DNA of 64,000 bases, taken from the NCBI GenBank assembly GCA_025055765.1, contig JANWWS010000013.1, positions 463,752 to 527,751 on the forward strand. Reading direction: 5' to 3'. Within the stretch, counting starts at the first letter, position 1. Each line of letters begins with the position of its first letter. Positions 9,101 to 17,118 of this stretch are shown in pieces. This DNA is from Leptospiraceae bacterium (GTDB taxonomy: Bacteria; Spirochaetota; Leptospiria; Turneriellales; Turneriellaceae). The notes under the pieces are model-generated. The model saw only the letters and a list, made by a program, of their open reading frames with translations. It made no database searches and was not told the DNA's origin. The position numbers were made by a program, and so were the translations under genes.

Positions 9101-12100
9101 ATCCTGCAAGGTAGTTATCCCTTATGGCAAGATACTGGTAATTTGCGGGTACCATAGCGGGACCGTTCACTGTTAAAGTGCGCGCAACTCCTGTAATATT
9201 ACTGGCTATGGTTAAAACACTACCTGCACTTCCTGCAGCGGAGAAGAGATTATTTACCGTAACACTGCTTGCCAACGAGATGGTTTTCCCCCCCACAGCT
9301 GTATGAAATTCCAAATTATAGAAAGGCCCCCCCCGCAGCTCTTGGTTAGTGGCACCGGTAAGTTTCACCGTTGAGGTGTGTGCATGGAAAGTACCACCAT
9401 TGATCATGAAATTTCCCTTCACGTCAAGGGTGGAATTTCTTGTGTAGAAAACAAAGCCAGGATCATACATATCGAAGTCCCCATGGACAGTAAGCGATAC
9501 ACTGCCCCCTGCCCCACCGAGATCAAGTTGACCAGGCCCGGCGGTTAAATAGAATGTTCCCCCTACCTGCCAGGTGGTGTTATTGGCGGCACTTACCTGG
9601 GCTGATGTTATGTCTAGAAACCCATTGACCGTTAGGTTTGCGAGGACATTTACCGTGCCTGTTTCTAACCATAAATTGTGAAAGGTTTCGCTGTTGGCAA
9701 TTTGACCTGTTCCTGTACCCATAAAGCGCACGGTACTCGTGCCAGCACTAAAGCTACCTCCCGTGCGCTGCCACTGGGGGTTTGCTCCCGTTAAACGAAT
9801 CTCGCTGGCATTGGCGACTAGCTGACCCCCGGTTATATTCAAAGTATTAATCGTATTATAAAGGGTGGTGCCTGTATTCAAAGTCCCACTTTGTAAGGTG
9901 AGGGTTGTCGTATTTAGAGGATCCTGTAAAGTGTAGGTGGCGTTCGGCCCTTGAACCACCAATGTGCGAAACATCTGGTTATTGCTGCGCAGGATATAAC
10001 TTCCTGCCGGAGCTTGTAGGGTCACCACTGAAGAACTCCCCACGCTCACCGTTGCCCCTGTATTATTCCAGCTGCCGCTCACGTTAACCATGGAGTTGTT
10101 GAGGGAAAGAGAGCCCCCGCTTAAGACAAATTGAGCCGCCTGCATGCTATAATGCCCTGTGCTATGGGTGCTAAAGGTACCCGCCACGAGCTCAAAATTG
10201 CCATTGGCTATTAAAGGTGCCTGAAGAGTGTAGCTACCTCCCGAAGCATTAACTCTCACATGATGGAAGGGAGGGCTGCTTTGGATAGTGTGGCTGCCGA
10301 CCCCTGTAAAGACAAAAGTGCTGCTGCCGGCACTTAAAGTTCCCCCCGTTTGTTGAAAGTTTCCATTTACTGTAATGGTGGCTGTACCTGCCGTGAAATT
10401 TCCACCAGAGATGCTAAGCAGGCCATTTACCGTAAAATTACCACTACCTGCATCCACCGTACCCCCCTGAAGCTGAAAGCTACCCGTACCCAAGTTCCGG
10501 CTGCCCAACTGAAGGCTACCCGTACCTGACCTTAGCCAGCTGCCGCTGCAAGTAAAATGGGTGGCCAAGCTCACTTGAGAGTTTCCTGTAAGCTCAACCG
10601 GTACCGAACAAATTCCTGCGCTTTGACTTAAAGTTATCGTCCCCGAGGGGATAATGAGCTTTCCTGTAGTTGAAATGAGCTCTCCACCGGTTTGCACATA
10701 GTTCCCGCTAAGAGTAAGATTATTTATTGCTAGATCAAATACACCCGATCCTAAAAGATGAAAACCCCCTGAGCCTACTTGTAAGTCGTGTGATAAATAA
10801 CAGTCCCCACTGTCACGTAACTCCAGGCGCTCTAGACTTCCTGAGGCTTTCGTAAGAAGATGGTTTGCCCCACTTGCCAAAACAAGTTTGGGAGGATCGG
10901 GAGTATGTGCATCGGTTTGCTCAAGATAATTTTGATTTACCGTAATGATAGAGTTATTGGCCTTCAAAATGGCATCCGCACCCCCCATGCCATCACCCAC
11001 CATGAGATTTCCGGAAACGGTAAGCGGGTGGTTTGCCGCGCTTGTGTCAACCGTACCATTTTGGATATGCAGACTGTAGAGGTTCGTAGGCCCAGTAAGG
11101 GTTAAAGAATACCCTCCGCAGACGACGGCAGCATGACCTGGGCCTGGAAAAATACCTGCCGCTGTGCGCCCTGGGACGGTGCAATTATCCACACTCCAGT
11201 TTCCCCCATTGTCCCAACTGCCTGAGGCATAGGAATAGAGAGTTCCCGCGGGTGGGGCAAACCACCCCACGTTGTTGCCCATATCCGTGGAATTGGGAGG
11301 ATTTATAGCTGATCCAACAGCTGTGCCATTAATCACATGGTCTTTTATATTGAGGTAACCAAAACTTCCAAGACTGCCATTGACCGTAATAGTGGTTTGG
11401 GTTCCAGCCATGGTGCTGCGCAGGTAGATAACCTTACCAGGGCCCCCCAAGGCGGAAAAGGTACCGGCTACGACATGAACAGCAGAGGACTGCAAAGAAA
11501 TCTGGCGGGTAACACTTGCCGCAAAACTTAGGTTGTGGAAGGTGGTGCTTGCGCTCCCAGAAATCGTTTGGTTCGAAAGACCCTGGAAGACAAAGGTAGT
11601 CCCCGAAAGATCCACCACACCTGAGTTCACATTGTTAATAAAATCCCCTCCTATATTCCAAGTTCCTCCCGTAGCGACGAGGTTATTGCCCACACCTGAC
11701 GAAACCTGGTTTCCTATGATGAGCGAACCACCTATCGTAATATTGGAGTTCGCCGTATTCAAGGCAAAAATATCATTGGCACCATCACCCAAAACCATGC
11801 TTCCTGCTACCTGCACGCTATGGTTATTCGTAGCAAGGGCACCCTTTTTTAAAGCAAACGGGTTCATAGAGTCATTATTAATAACAAGCGGACTTTGCAA
11901 CTGGAAGCTACCGGGGCCTGTGATTTCCGCATAGCGCAGGGCTTTGCCCTTTAGGTCGATGTTCCCACTGCCCTCAAAGATGGTCTTGTGGTTGCCAGTT
12001 AGATTTAAATTCGCTGTCGGGCCAGCACTAAAGCTTTTAAGACGCAAGACGTGGTTATTTGCTGTTAAGGTGGCGTTATTTTCGACTGTCAGAGAGTCAA

Positions 12101-14498
12101 GAGCGGCTCCTAGAGAGATATCTTGGCTAATTTCATGCCCACCACAGATAGTCACCGCGCTATTTGCTACCGGAAAAGAATAGGTACCCACCCCCCCACA
12201 AGCAGTAGCGGACCAGCTCTCCAAATCGGACCAGGAACCATTGGCACGGCTGTAGTAGGTGGTAGGGTTTGCTAGAGCAGGATTGTTATTTTCAAAGGCA
12301 CCTACAGTAAAGCCCGCGGCACCTGCATTGGGAGGGTTATCTGGGGTACCCGGAGTTCTTGGTGCCCCATTAAAGTCGTTGTTTAGGTGGACACTAAGAT
12401 CCTGACCCCCCTGGGCTAAAATAGGGGGGATATTTGTGACATAATTCCAGTTGTTGTCTAGCATGGTATCGATGTTGTTGTCCGCTCCATCTACGTCCTG
12501 AAAATAGTTCAGGGCCACAAGATCGAGGGAAAAATTGCCACTGTAGGCGGGGCTTAAGGCATGCACCTGACTAATACGGGTCAGATCTGTGGTATTTTCA
12601 TCTCGATAATGGCCACTGTTGCAACGAAAAATATTGTTATTTTGCACCATGCCGGGATCCGAAGAGGCATTTCCCTCATAAATACCATGCCCAACCCCAC
12701 TTGCGGGGCAAAAAAGGACATTGTTTCGTATGTCCACACTGGGATCATTGCCGAGCAAGGATATACCTCTTCGGGCATAAATTGTGTTGTTATAAATACG
12801 TCCTGTCCCACTTGCGCCGAAGAGGATCCCCTCACTCTGGCTGCCATGCGTACCACCATGAATTAAATTATTGAAAATCCGTGTATCTATGGAAGAGCCT
12901 GCGAGGCGTATTCCATTAGTCCCGCCGGATCCTGTTCCTCCGAAAATCCGGTTTCTTGCGATAAGCGGCTTTCCAGCCGATCCCACTTGTATAGCAATCG
13001 ATTGGGAGCGACCTCCCCCATGAATTAAATTGTCCACAATTTGGATTGTGTTTTGCTCTGACTGACAGAGAATACCGTAAGAAATACCGCCCGTTCCCGA
13101 CTCACTTCCGTATACGGTATTTTGGGAAATAGTGATATTGCCATGCGCTGCACCCATTATACGGATCCCATGAGAGCTCCCGCCGGTAGCACCCGCACTA
13201 TTACCCCAAATGGTGTTGCCCTGGATGAGCACACTTGTGGGGCTTGTGCTGCCTGTGATATTAATTGCACCCTGTAAGCTCGAGCCCCTACCCCCTTTAA
13301 TCACCTGGGTGCCCAAAGTCTTGAGAATCGTGGCAGAAATAGCATTTTGCAACTGAATACCCCAAGACTGTGACCTCGTTCCCCCATCGATTAGAGGGTT
13401 GTCTTCAATAAGAACAGAGCCCGTTGTGTTGGCGAAAATACCAATTGAGATGCTTGCAGCTCCCGTCTCGCTTCCATATATCGTGTTGTATCGTATTGTT
13501 GCCGAACTATCCCCCGTAATTTCAATACCACGGCTCGATCCCCAAACGCTTCCCGGTGAATTACCCCAGATGGTGTTTCCTTGAATTAAGGGATTGGTTG
13601 TACCACCTGTGGCAAATATGCCCCTCTGCAAAGTGCTACCTCTACCCCCCCGAATTACTTGGCCACTTCCCCCTAAAATTTGAGCTTGGGCACCATTGGC
13701 TAAGTAAATGCCGTAGGTGCTCCCACCTACGCCCCCATCAATTGTAGGGTTAGCTTGGATTATGATGCGATTGCTACTTGATGCAATGTAAAGCGCGTAA
13801 GAATCGGTGACCATTATGGCATTTTCGTTGCCGTAGATTTGATTCTGGGAAATTAGCCAATCTACCGTTGGGTTTACATCACTATGAACATAAATGCCGT
13901 AAGAGTTTCCCTCTGCCGCTGACTGGGCCCCATAAATGGTATTTTGGCTTATGATGGGTCTTGTTTCTATGCCTTCCACATAGATACCATAATTGGCGGT
14001 TGTTCCTGTCCCCCCTTTAATAATGTTGTTGGTAATGGTAGGCTTGCTACCACCATAGAGGTAAATAGCATAAGAAGTGGCTGCCGAGCCCGCTAAAATC
14101 GTAAAGCCATCCAGAACCGTGTTAGCGGTATCACTAATGGCCCCATCCCCTTCCACAATACGGTCGGGAGAGGCGCCCACGGCCTGTATAGTAGTTACAT
14201 GAGTGCTGGGATTGCGTACCGAGAAATCTGAACTATAGCCCCCGAGAACCTTTATACCATTTTTCAGTGTGATCTTGTTACTAATCGTGTAAGTCCCCTC
14301 CGCTACACGAACTTCATCGTTTGTGAGCGCACTTGCCTGGTTTATCGCATGCTGGATCGTAGCACATGGTAAAGCTGGCACGAGACAATTGTTTATGGAA
14401 TCATTACCAGTCGTACTTACATAACGGGGTAGTGGTAAACCGGAATGGAACCAAGCCAAGCTGAGGTGACAAAGGGAAAAGAAGGCAAATTTTCGCAT
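6117..14498 (-). CDS. giant secreted beta-helix/adhesin-like protein with FlgD-like C-terminal domain
   Basis: The ATG at 14498 is preceded by AAAGGAG with good spacing and begins a signal peptide (MRKFAFFSLCHLSLAWF), giving 2793 residues; a longer upstream frame lacks these signs. Residues about 45-640 carry parallel beta-helix repeats (variants of ISQNTIYG, SYGIYV, IKGG). From about 740 to 2700 there are Gly/Ser/Thr-rich strand repeats (LTVNGSF, GGSFSAGTS) resembling filamentous-haemagglutinin-type helices. Four times they are introduced by a W-containing module (GSWSDLESW, GSWDNGGNW, GNYSNGNIW, GDWGVGAHW). Two ILQETG/TLTETGHATGIF modules lie near 2230 and 2630. The last 65 residues (IELYDLKGRRIQTLADG, then LRSGLYFIYF) form a FlgD-Ig/type-IX-sorting-like domain. 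A role in surface display or adhesion is inferred. Confidence 0.85.
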   Translation of the reverse strand: MRKFAFFSLCHLSLAWFHSGLPLPRYVSTTGNDSINNCLVPALPCATIQHAINQASALTNDEVRVAEGTYTISNKITLKNGIKVLGGYSSDFSVRNPSTHVTTIQAVGASPDRIVEGDGAISDTANTVLDGFTILAGSAATSYAIYLYGGSKPTITNNIIKGGTGTTANYGIYVEGIETRPIISQNTIYGAQSAAEGNSYGIYVHSDVNPTVDWLISQNQIYGNENAIMVTDSYALYIASSSNRIIIQANPTIDGGVGGSTYGIYLANGAQAQILGGSGQVIRGGRGSTLQRGIFATGGTTNPLIQGNTIWGNSPGSVWGSSRGIEITGDSSATIRYNTIYGSETGAASISIGIFANTTGSVLIEDNPLIDGGTRSQSWGIQLQNAISATILKTLGTQVIKGGRGSSLQGAINITGSTSPTSVLIQGNTIWGNSAGATGGSSHGIRIMGAAHGNITISQNTVYGSESGTGGISYGILCQSEQNTIQIVDNLIHGGGRSQSIAIQVGSAGKPLIARNRIFGGTGSGGTNGIRLAGSSIDTRIFNNLIHGGTHGSQSEGILFGASGTGRIYNNTIYARRGISLLGNDPSVDIRNNVLFCPASGVGHGIYEGNASSDPGMVQNNNIFRCNSGHYRDENTTDLTRISQVHALSPAYSGNFSLDLVALNYFQDVDGADNNIDTMLDNNWNYVTNIPPILAQGGQDLSVHLNNDFNGAPRTPGTPDNPPNAGAAGFTVGAFENNNPALANPTTYYSRANGSWSDLESWSATACGGVGTYSFPVANSAVTICGGHEISQDISLGAALDSLTVENNATLTANNHVLRLKSFSAGPTANLNLTGNHKTIFEGSGNIDLKGKALRYAEITGPGSFQLQSPLVINNDSMNPFALKKGALATNNHSVQVAGSMVLGDGANDIFALNTANSNITIGGSLIIGNQVSSGVGNNLVATGGTWNIGGDFINNVNSGVVDLSGTTFVFQGLSNQTISGSASTTFHNLSFAASVTRQISLQSSAVHVVAGTFSALGGPGKVIYLRSTMAGTQTTITVNGSLGSFGYLNIKDHVINGTAVGSAINPPNSTDMGNNVGWFAPPAGTLYSYASGSWDNGGNWSVDNCTVPGRTAAGIFPGPGHAAVVCGGYSLTLTGPTNLYSLHIQNGTVDTSAANHPLTVSGNLMVGDGMGGADAILKANNSIITVNQNYLEQTDAHTPDPPKLVLASGANHLLTKASGSLERLELRDSGDCYLSHDLQVGSGGFHLLGSGVFDLAINNLTLSGNYVQTGGELISTTGKLIIPSGTITLSQSAGICSVPVELTGNSQVSLATHFTCSGSWLRSGTGSLQLGSRNLGTGSFQLQGGTVDAGSGNFTVNGLLSISGGNFTAGTATITVNGNFQQTGGTLSAGSSTFVFTGVGSHTIQSSPPFHHVRVNASGGSYTLQAPLIANGNFELVAGTFSTHSTGHYSMQAAQFVLSGGSLSLNNSMVNVSGSWNNTGATVSVGSSSVVTLQAPAGSYILRSNNQMFRTLVVQGPNATYTLQDPLNTTTLTLQSGTLNTGTTLYNTINTLNITGGQLVANASEIRLTGANPQWQRTGGSFSAGTSTVRFMGTGTGQIANSETFHNLWLETGTVNVLANLTVNGFLDITSAQVSAANNTTWQVGGTFYLTAGPGQLDLGGAGGSVSLTVHGDFDMYDPGFVFYTRNSTLDVKGNFMINGGTFHAHTSTVKLTGATNQELRGGPFYNLEFHTAVGGKTISLASSVTVNNLFSAAGSAGSVLTIASNITGVARTLTVNGPAMVPANYQYLAIRDNYLAGSARTTVINPANSTNLGNTRGWFPASYLYTRATGNYSNGNIWSEWGCGHSNTYGALPHSDSDVQICSGHTVNQDVIGTTKDLTVSGGNLNISSADLTVTGSLSITSGNINIADGRKLVVRQNFYQGGGSIAPSASTGLVELAATSGGPYNINQHGGSLTAALVIDSSQDYRFNSNFSGSSLKKLNSGVITLASGSMSWHAVTIQLSQSFELHQGTAELAYSMLKVNGDFLIHGGSFHAGHGVIEHMGSNFHQIGGSFVPFNSTVRFLGINTTVSGFSQFFRLQNQGGGLTFQSLNRTIYEWTIASTAGTVDVADNSTFTVTIFQKNGGNLTLGPTGNATLIVNSTFSHTGGQITVAMGDVLRVPNALGTGVASRIRLHKSNSYSHDIDDDPTSYGYLFDFHKIHATVEDPSANLNAASADTLMAVVTTSAGESETITLTETGHATGIFRTPAVGFPTAYTAPTVGNNVVEGVVDHVVSLNYMDAYDSLDHHSANTYDTRLADASIKRWVQAGGGDWGVGAHWFPAGVPLATDTVRLDHFLTPGPYTVTLSANQSAGDLTIQGSITLDLGAQNLAVNGSVRVLQGNLTGSGGTVVLSGSGGPYVIETVSPFTGVNLQVNSNANYNLMSHLQVAALQKMGAGGLFFQGRNVSIAGSFQHLSGQLDFSNSHVVVGGDVALASSYQYGGSLLTWNGSGPAFLNAPYLHHLELIGGQIEIPPGSALSLSGNFKKSSGTLVLGSGGNATLEVNGSFEHTGGQIVALSGDVIRGVRAKLELYRKNFTKLLENSAQKRGYYPTEMVEIRLEDLNRNLDCATQESVSVVANTLGMDQENLILQETGACTGIFQHVAASAAHHVTPADGILQFVDNDVLTVSYQDTLDPQTPDAASFETGIGPTVLAKAQLSPDSAKIADNYFDFRIKKKTFLGFNLTQSGRMTIELYDLKGRRIQTLADGHFEDGDNFLEWDLSQSSLRSGLYFIYFTSPNWKKPIMYQLIVVR

Positions 14499-14520
14499 AG
14501 TGCTCCTTTTATTTGACGAG

Positions 14521-14532
14521 GCGGTGCATAAA
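14521..14532 (+). promoter_or_regulatory. partial copy of the lipoprotein-locus upstream element
   Basis: The 12 bases GCGGTGCATAAA are identical to part of the element upstream of the barrel gene that starts at 54920, and are followed by GTAAA and ATTTTT in similar order. They lie in the 89-bp divergent space between ccmE and the giant surface-protein gene, oriented towards ccmE. Chance cannot be excluded at this length. Confidence 0.35.
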
Positions 14533-14587
14533 AAGTAAACCATTTTTCCCTTGCCGAGACGACTTTTTTTGCATTTCTTGTTTGTAA

Positions 14588-14998
14588 GTGCGCCAAAAAC
14601 TCTTATTCCTTATACCAGCCCTTGTGCTCTCCTCCGTGGGGTTCATAATAGCAACCTCTCAAGGCTCCTCCCAACCCCACTTAAAGCTAGGTGAGTTCCA
14701 AAAAATCTTAGCCCAAAACCCCCAAGAGCTTGGCAACACCTACCTCACCTTATACGGCAAAGTAAAAGAAGGTAGTATCGAGCGCCGAGGGACTCAAGCT
14801 TATTTCATTTTAAGCGAAGGAAAAGATGAGCTACGAGTATATTACACAGGCCAAAACCTATTGCCCGATACCTTTCAAGATGGCTCCGACGCGGCCGTAA
14901 GCGGCCAATACGATCCTCAACGACAAATTTTTGTGGCAGACCATGTCTTAGCCAAGTGCGCTTCCAAATACGAAGGCATGGGAAAAAATAAGCCATGA
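14588..14998 (+). CDS. ccmE: cytochrome c maturation haem chaperone CcmE, CxxxY variant
   Basis: CcmE receives haem in the periplasm and passes it to CcmF for attachment to apocytochrome c. The 136-residue protein has one N-terminal membrane segment (LFLIPALVLSSVGFIIA) and an OB-fold domain (YLTLYGKVKEGSI, LRVYYTGQNLLPDTF, GQYDPQRQIFVADHVLAKC). In the usual family the haem ligand is a His in HxxxY; here the sequence reads KCASKYE, giving Cys124 and Tyr128, so it is the CxxxY form known from some anaerobes and archaea. The start is GTG, immediately after an in-frame stop, with no good ribosome site. The stop overlaps the ccmF start by four bases. Confidence 0.9.
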   Translation: MRQKLLFLIPALVLSSVGFIIATSQGSSQPHLKLGEFQKILAQNPQELGNTYLTLYGKVKEGSIERRGTQAYFILSEGKDELRVYYTGQNLLPDTFQDGSDAAVSGQYDPQRQIFVADHVLAKCASKYEGMGKNKP

Positions 14999-17076
14999 GT
15001 GAGCTTGGCTCTTTACTTAATAGCCTTTCTCTCGCAAGTTCCCTAGGTGCGGTGGTGGTTTCGCTTATCTACCATTTTTCCCCTAGACAAGAATTTTATA
15101 TCGTTTTGCGCCGTCTTAGCCACCTGCACTTTTGGCTGCTTTGTGGTGCTGTGGTGATTTTACTTTCCCTTCTCTTACGCCCTGATTTTTCCAATGTCTA
15201 TGTAGCCGAAAATGTGAATACCACACTTCCCCTTTTTTATCGCTTCACCGCTCTCTGGGCCGGGCAGGCCGGTTCCATGTTGTGGTGGAATTTTCTTTTA
15301 GCTTTTTTTTCCATTTTGGCCCTTATCCAAATTGAAAAAAAAGAAGCCCGTCTTATTCCTTATATGACCATGATTCTCATGGGCACGAGCTTTTTCTTTA
15401 GTGCCTTAACGAATTTTTCCGAAACCTCAGACCCATTTCGCCAAATAAGCCAAAATGGCCTACCCTATAACCCAGGAAATGGGAGGGGTCTAAACCCTCT
15501 CTTACAGCATTGGGCTATGGTAATCCACCCCCCCATTCTCTATTTTGGCTACGTGTCCTTTGCCATACCCTATGCCATTGCCATGGCCACTCTCATGGTT
15601 GGGCGTACCGACATCCCCTGGACAAAACTTGTGCGCCGCTATAGTCTTTTTAGCTGGTTTTTCTTGGGAACGGGTATGCTTTTAGGTGGCAAATGGGCCT
15701 ATGAAGAGCTAGGATGGGGAGGTTATTGGGCTTGGGATCCTGTAGAAAATGCCTCCCTCATGCCCTGGCTTTCGGCAACTGCCTTTGTACATTCCATCAT
15801 TGTGCAAGAAAGACGAGGAATGCTAAAAGTTTGGAACATGGTCTTGATTTCTCTAAGTTTCATCTTAACTATTTTTGGCACTTTTCTAACCCGCTCAGGG
15901 GTGGTAAGCTCAGTACATTCCTTTGCCAACTCCGACCTAGGACCCTTTTTTCTTAGCTATATAGCTTTTGCTGTACTTTTTAGCAGCATCCTTATTATAA
16001 AAAACCTCCATCTTTTGCGCAGCGAGCGCACTTTTGAGTCTTGGCTAAGCCGTGAGGTAGGCTTTCTTTTTAACAACATGGTACTTATGATTGCCCTCTT
16101 TGCCGTTTTTTGGGGCACTTTGTACCCTACCCTAAGTGAAGCCTTTAGCGGAAAGCGGGTTTCCGTAACAGCCCAATGGTTTAATGATTGGATGGTCCCC
16201 CTAGGTCTTATTGTTTTATTTCTCACAGGAGCAGGTCCCCTACTTTCCTGGCGCAGCACCTCTGCCAAAACCTTAAGAAAAAATTTCCGCATACCCCTGC
16301 TTGTTTTTCTAATTATCTTGGTTCTTTTTTGGAGCTACTGGGCTTTTGAAGGAAAAGACATAGAGTTAAAGCATGTTTACGCCTCTTTAAGTTTTTCTCT
16401 AGCTGGGTTTGTCGCCGCCGGTATTTTTGAGGAATGGATACGAGCTAGCTTAAACCGCAGCCAATATACGGGTGAGCCACTTCCTTTTGCCTTTATCTCT
16501 CTTCTTTTCCAAAATAAGCGCCGCTATCTTGGTTACATGACCCATCTTGCTCTTGCCATTCTCTATGTTGGTTTTGCTGGCCAGGCCTTTGGCAAAGAAA
16601 AAAGACTCGAACTATACCCTGGCGAAGCCGAGTACTTTGCGGGATATCTCATCTGGCTCGAAGAAGTACAAAATATAAATGTAGGTCAGGCAGGGGGGAT
16701 CCACTATGCAACCCAACTTGCCCGACTAAGTTTTTACCATAAAAACCACCTCGTGGGTCAAGACACCACGGAAATCCGCCGCTACCCAATGCTAAGCCTG
16801 GCTACTTTCCGCTATAGCGACCCTCCGCAGACCACCTCGGAGCCCGCCATAATTTCCCGCCCTCATGAAGATATCTACGCCCAATTGGGCGGCCAGGCCG
16901 AAAACGGCAGGTATATTTTACAACTCTGGATTAATCCCCTCGTTTTTTGGGTGTGGTTTGGCTTTGGCTTCTTTGTGCTCTCCACCCTTCTCTTGCTTCT
17001 CCCCGTGGGCGAGAAAGGGGAAGTTTCGCTTTGGGGAAGAAAAATGGTATTAAGAGCCCTTCCCAGAAGCATATAA
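14995..17076 (+). CDS. ccmF: cytochrome c haem lyase subunit CcmF
   Basis: CcmF is the integral membrane haem lyase component of system I cytochrome c maturation. The 693-residue protein has about 13-15 hydrophobic segments and the haem-handling WWD motif (WGGYWAWDPVENASLMPWL). Conserved surroundings such as WAGQAGSMLWW, MVIHPPILYFGYV and FGTFLTRSGVVSSVHSFA are also present. A large periplasmic segment precedes the last membrane helix (FWVWFGFGFFVLSTLLLLL), as in the family. It overlaps ccmE by four bases. No ccmG, ccmH or ccmABC lies in the window; they may be elsewhere or partly absent. Confidence 0.95.
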   Translation: MSELGSLLNSLSLASSLGAVVVSLIYHFSPRQEFYIVLRRLSHLHFWLLCGAVVILLSLLLRPDFSNVYVAENVNTTLPLFYRFTALWAGQAGSMLWWNFLLAFFSILALIQIEKKEARLIPYMTMILMGTSFFFSALTNFSETSDPFRQISQNGLPYNPGNGRGLNPLLQHWAMVIHPPILYFGYVSFAIPYAIAMATLMVGRTDIPWTKLVRRYSLFSWFFLGTGMLLGGKWAYEELGWGGYWAWDPVENASLMPWLSATAFVHSIIVQERRGMLKVWNMVLISLSFILTIFGTFLTRSGVVSSVHSFANSDLGPFFLSYIAFAVLFSSILIIKNLHLLRSERTFESWLSREVGFLFNNMVLMIALFAVFWGTLYPTLSEAFSGKRVSVTAQWFNDWMVPLGLIVLFLTGAGPLLSWRSTSAKTLRKNFRIPLLVFLIILVLFWSYWAFEGKDIELKHVYASLSFSLAGFVAAGIFEEWIRASLNRSQYTGEPLPFAFISLLFQNKRRYLGYMTHLALAILYVGFAGQAFGKEKRLELYPGEAEYFAGYLIWLEEVQNINVGQAGGIHYATQLARLSFYHKNHLVGQDTTEIRRYPMLSLATFRYSDPPQTTSEPAIISRPHEDIYAQLGGQAENGRYILQLWINPLVFWVWFGFGFFVLSTLLLLLPVGEKGEVSLWGRKMVLRALPRSI

Positions 17077-17118
17077 TGTCTTTCCTTTACAAGTTATTTT
17101 TTAGCTCTAGCTTGGGCT

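Noticed and set aside
11533..12183. Open frames on the plus strand inside the giant surface-protein gene
   Set aside because: They are low-stop antisense frames produced by Gly/Thr/Asn-rich repeats, without start signals or homology.
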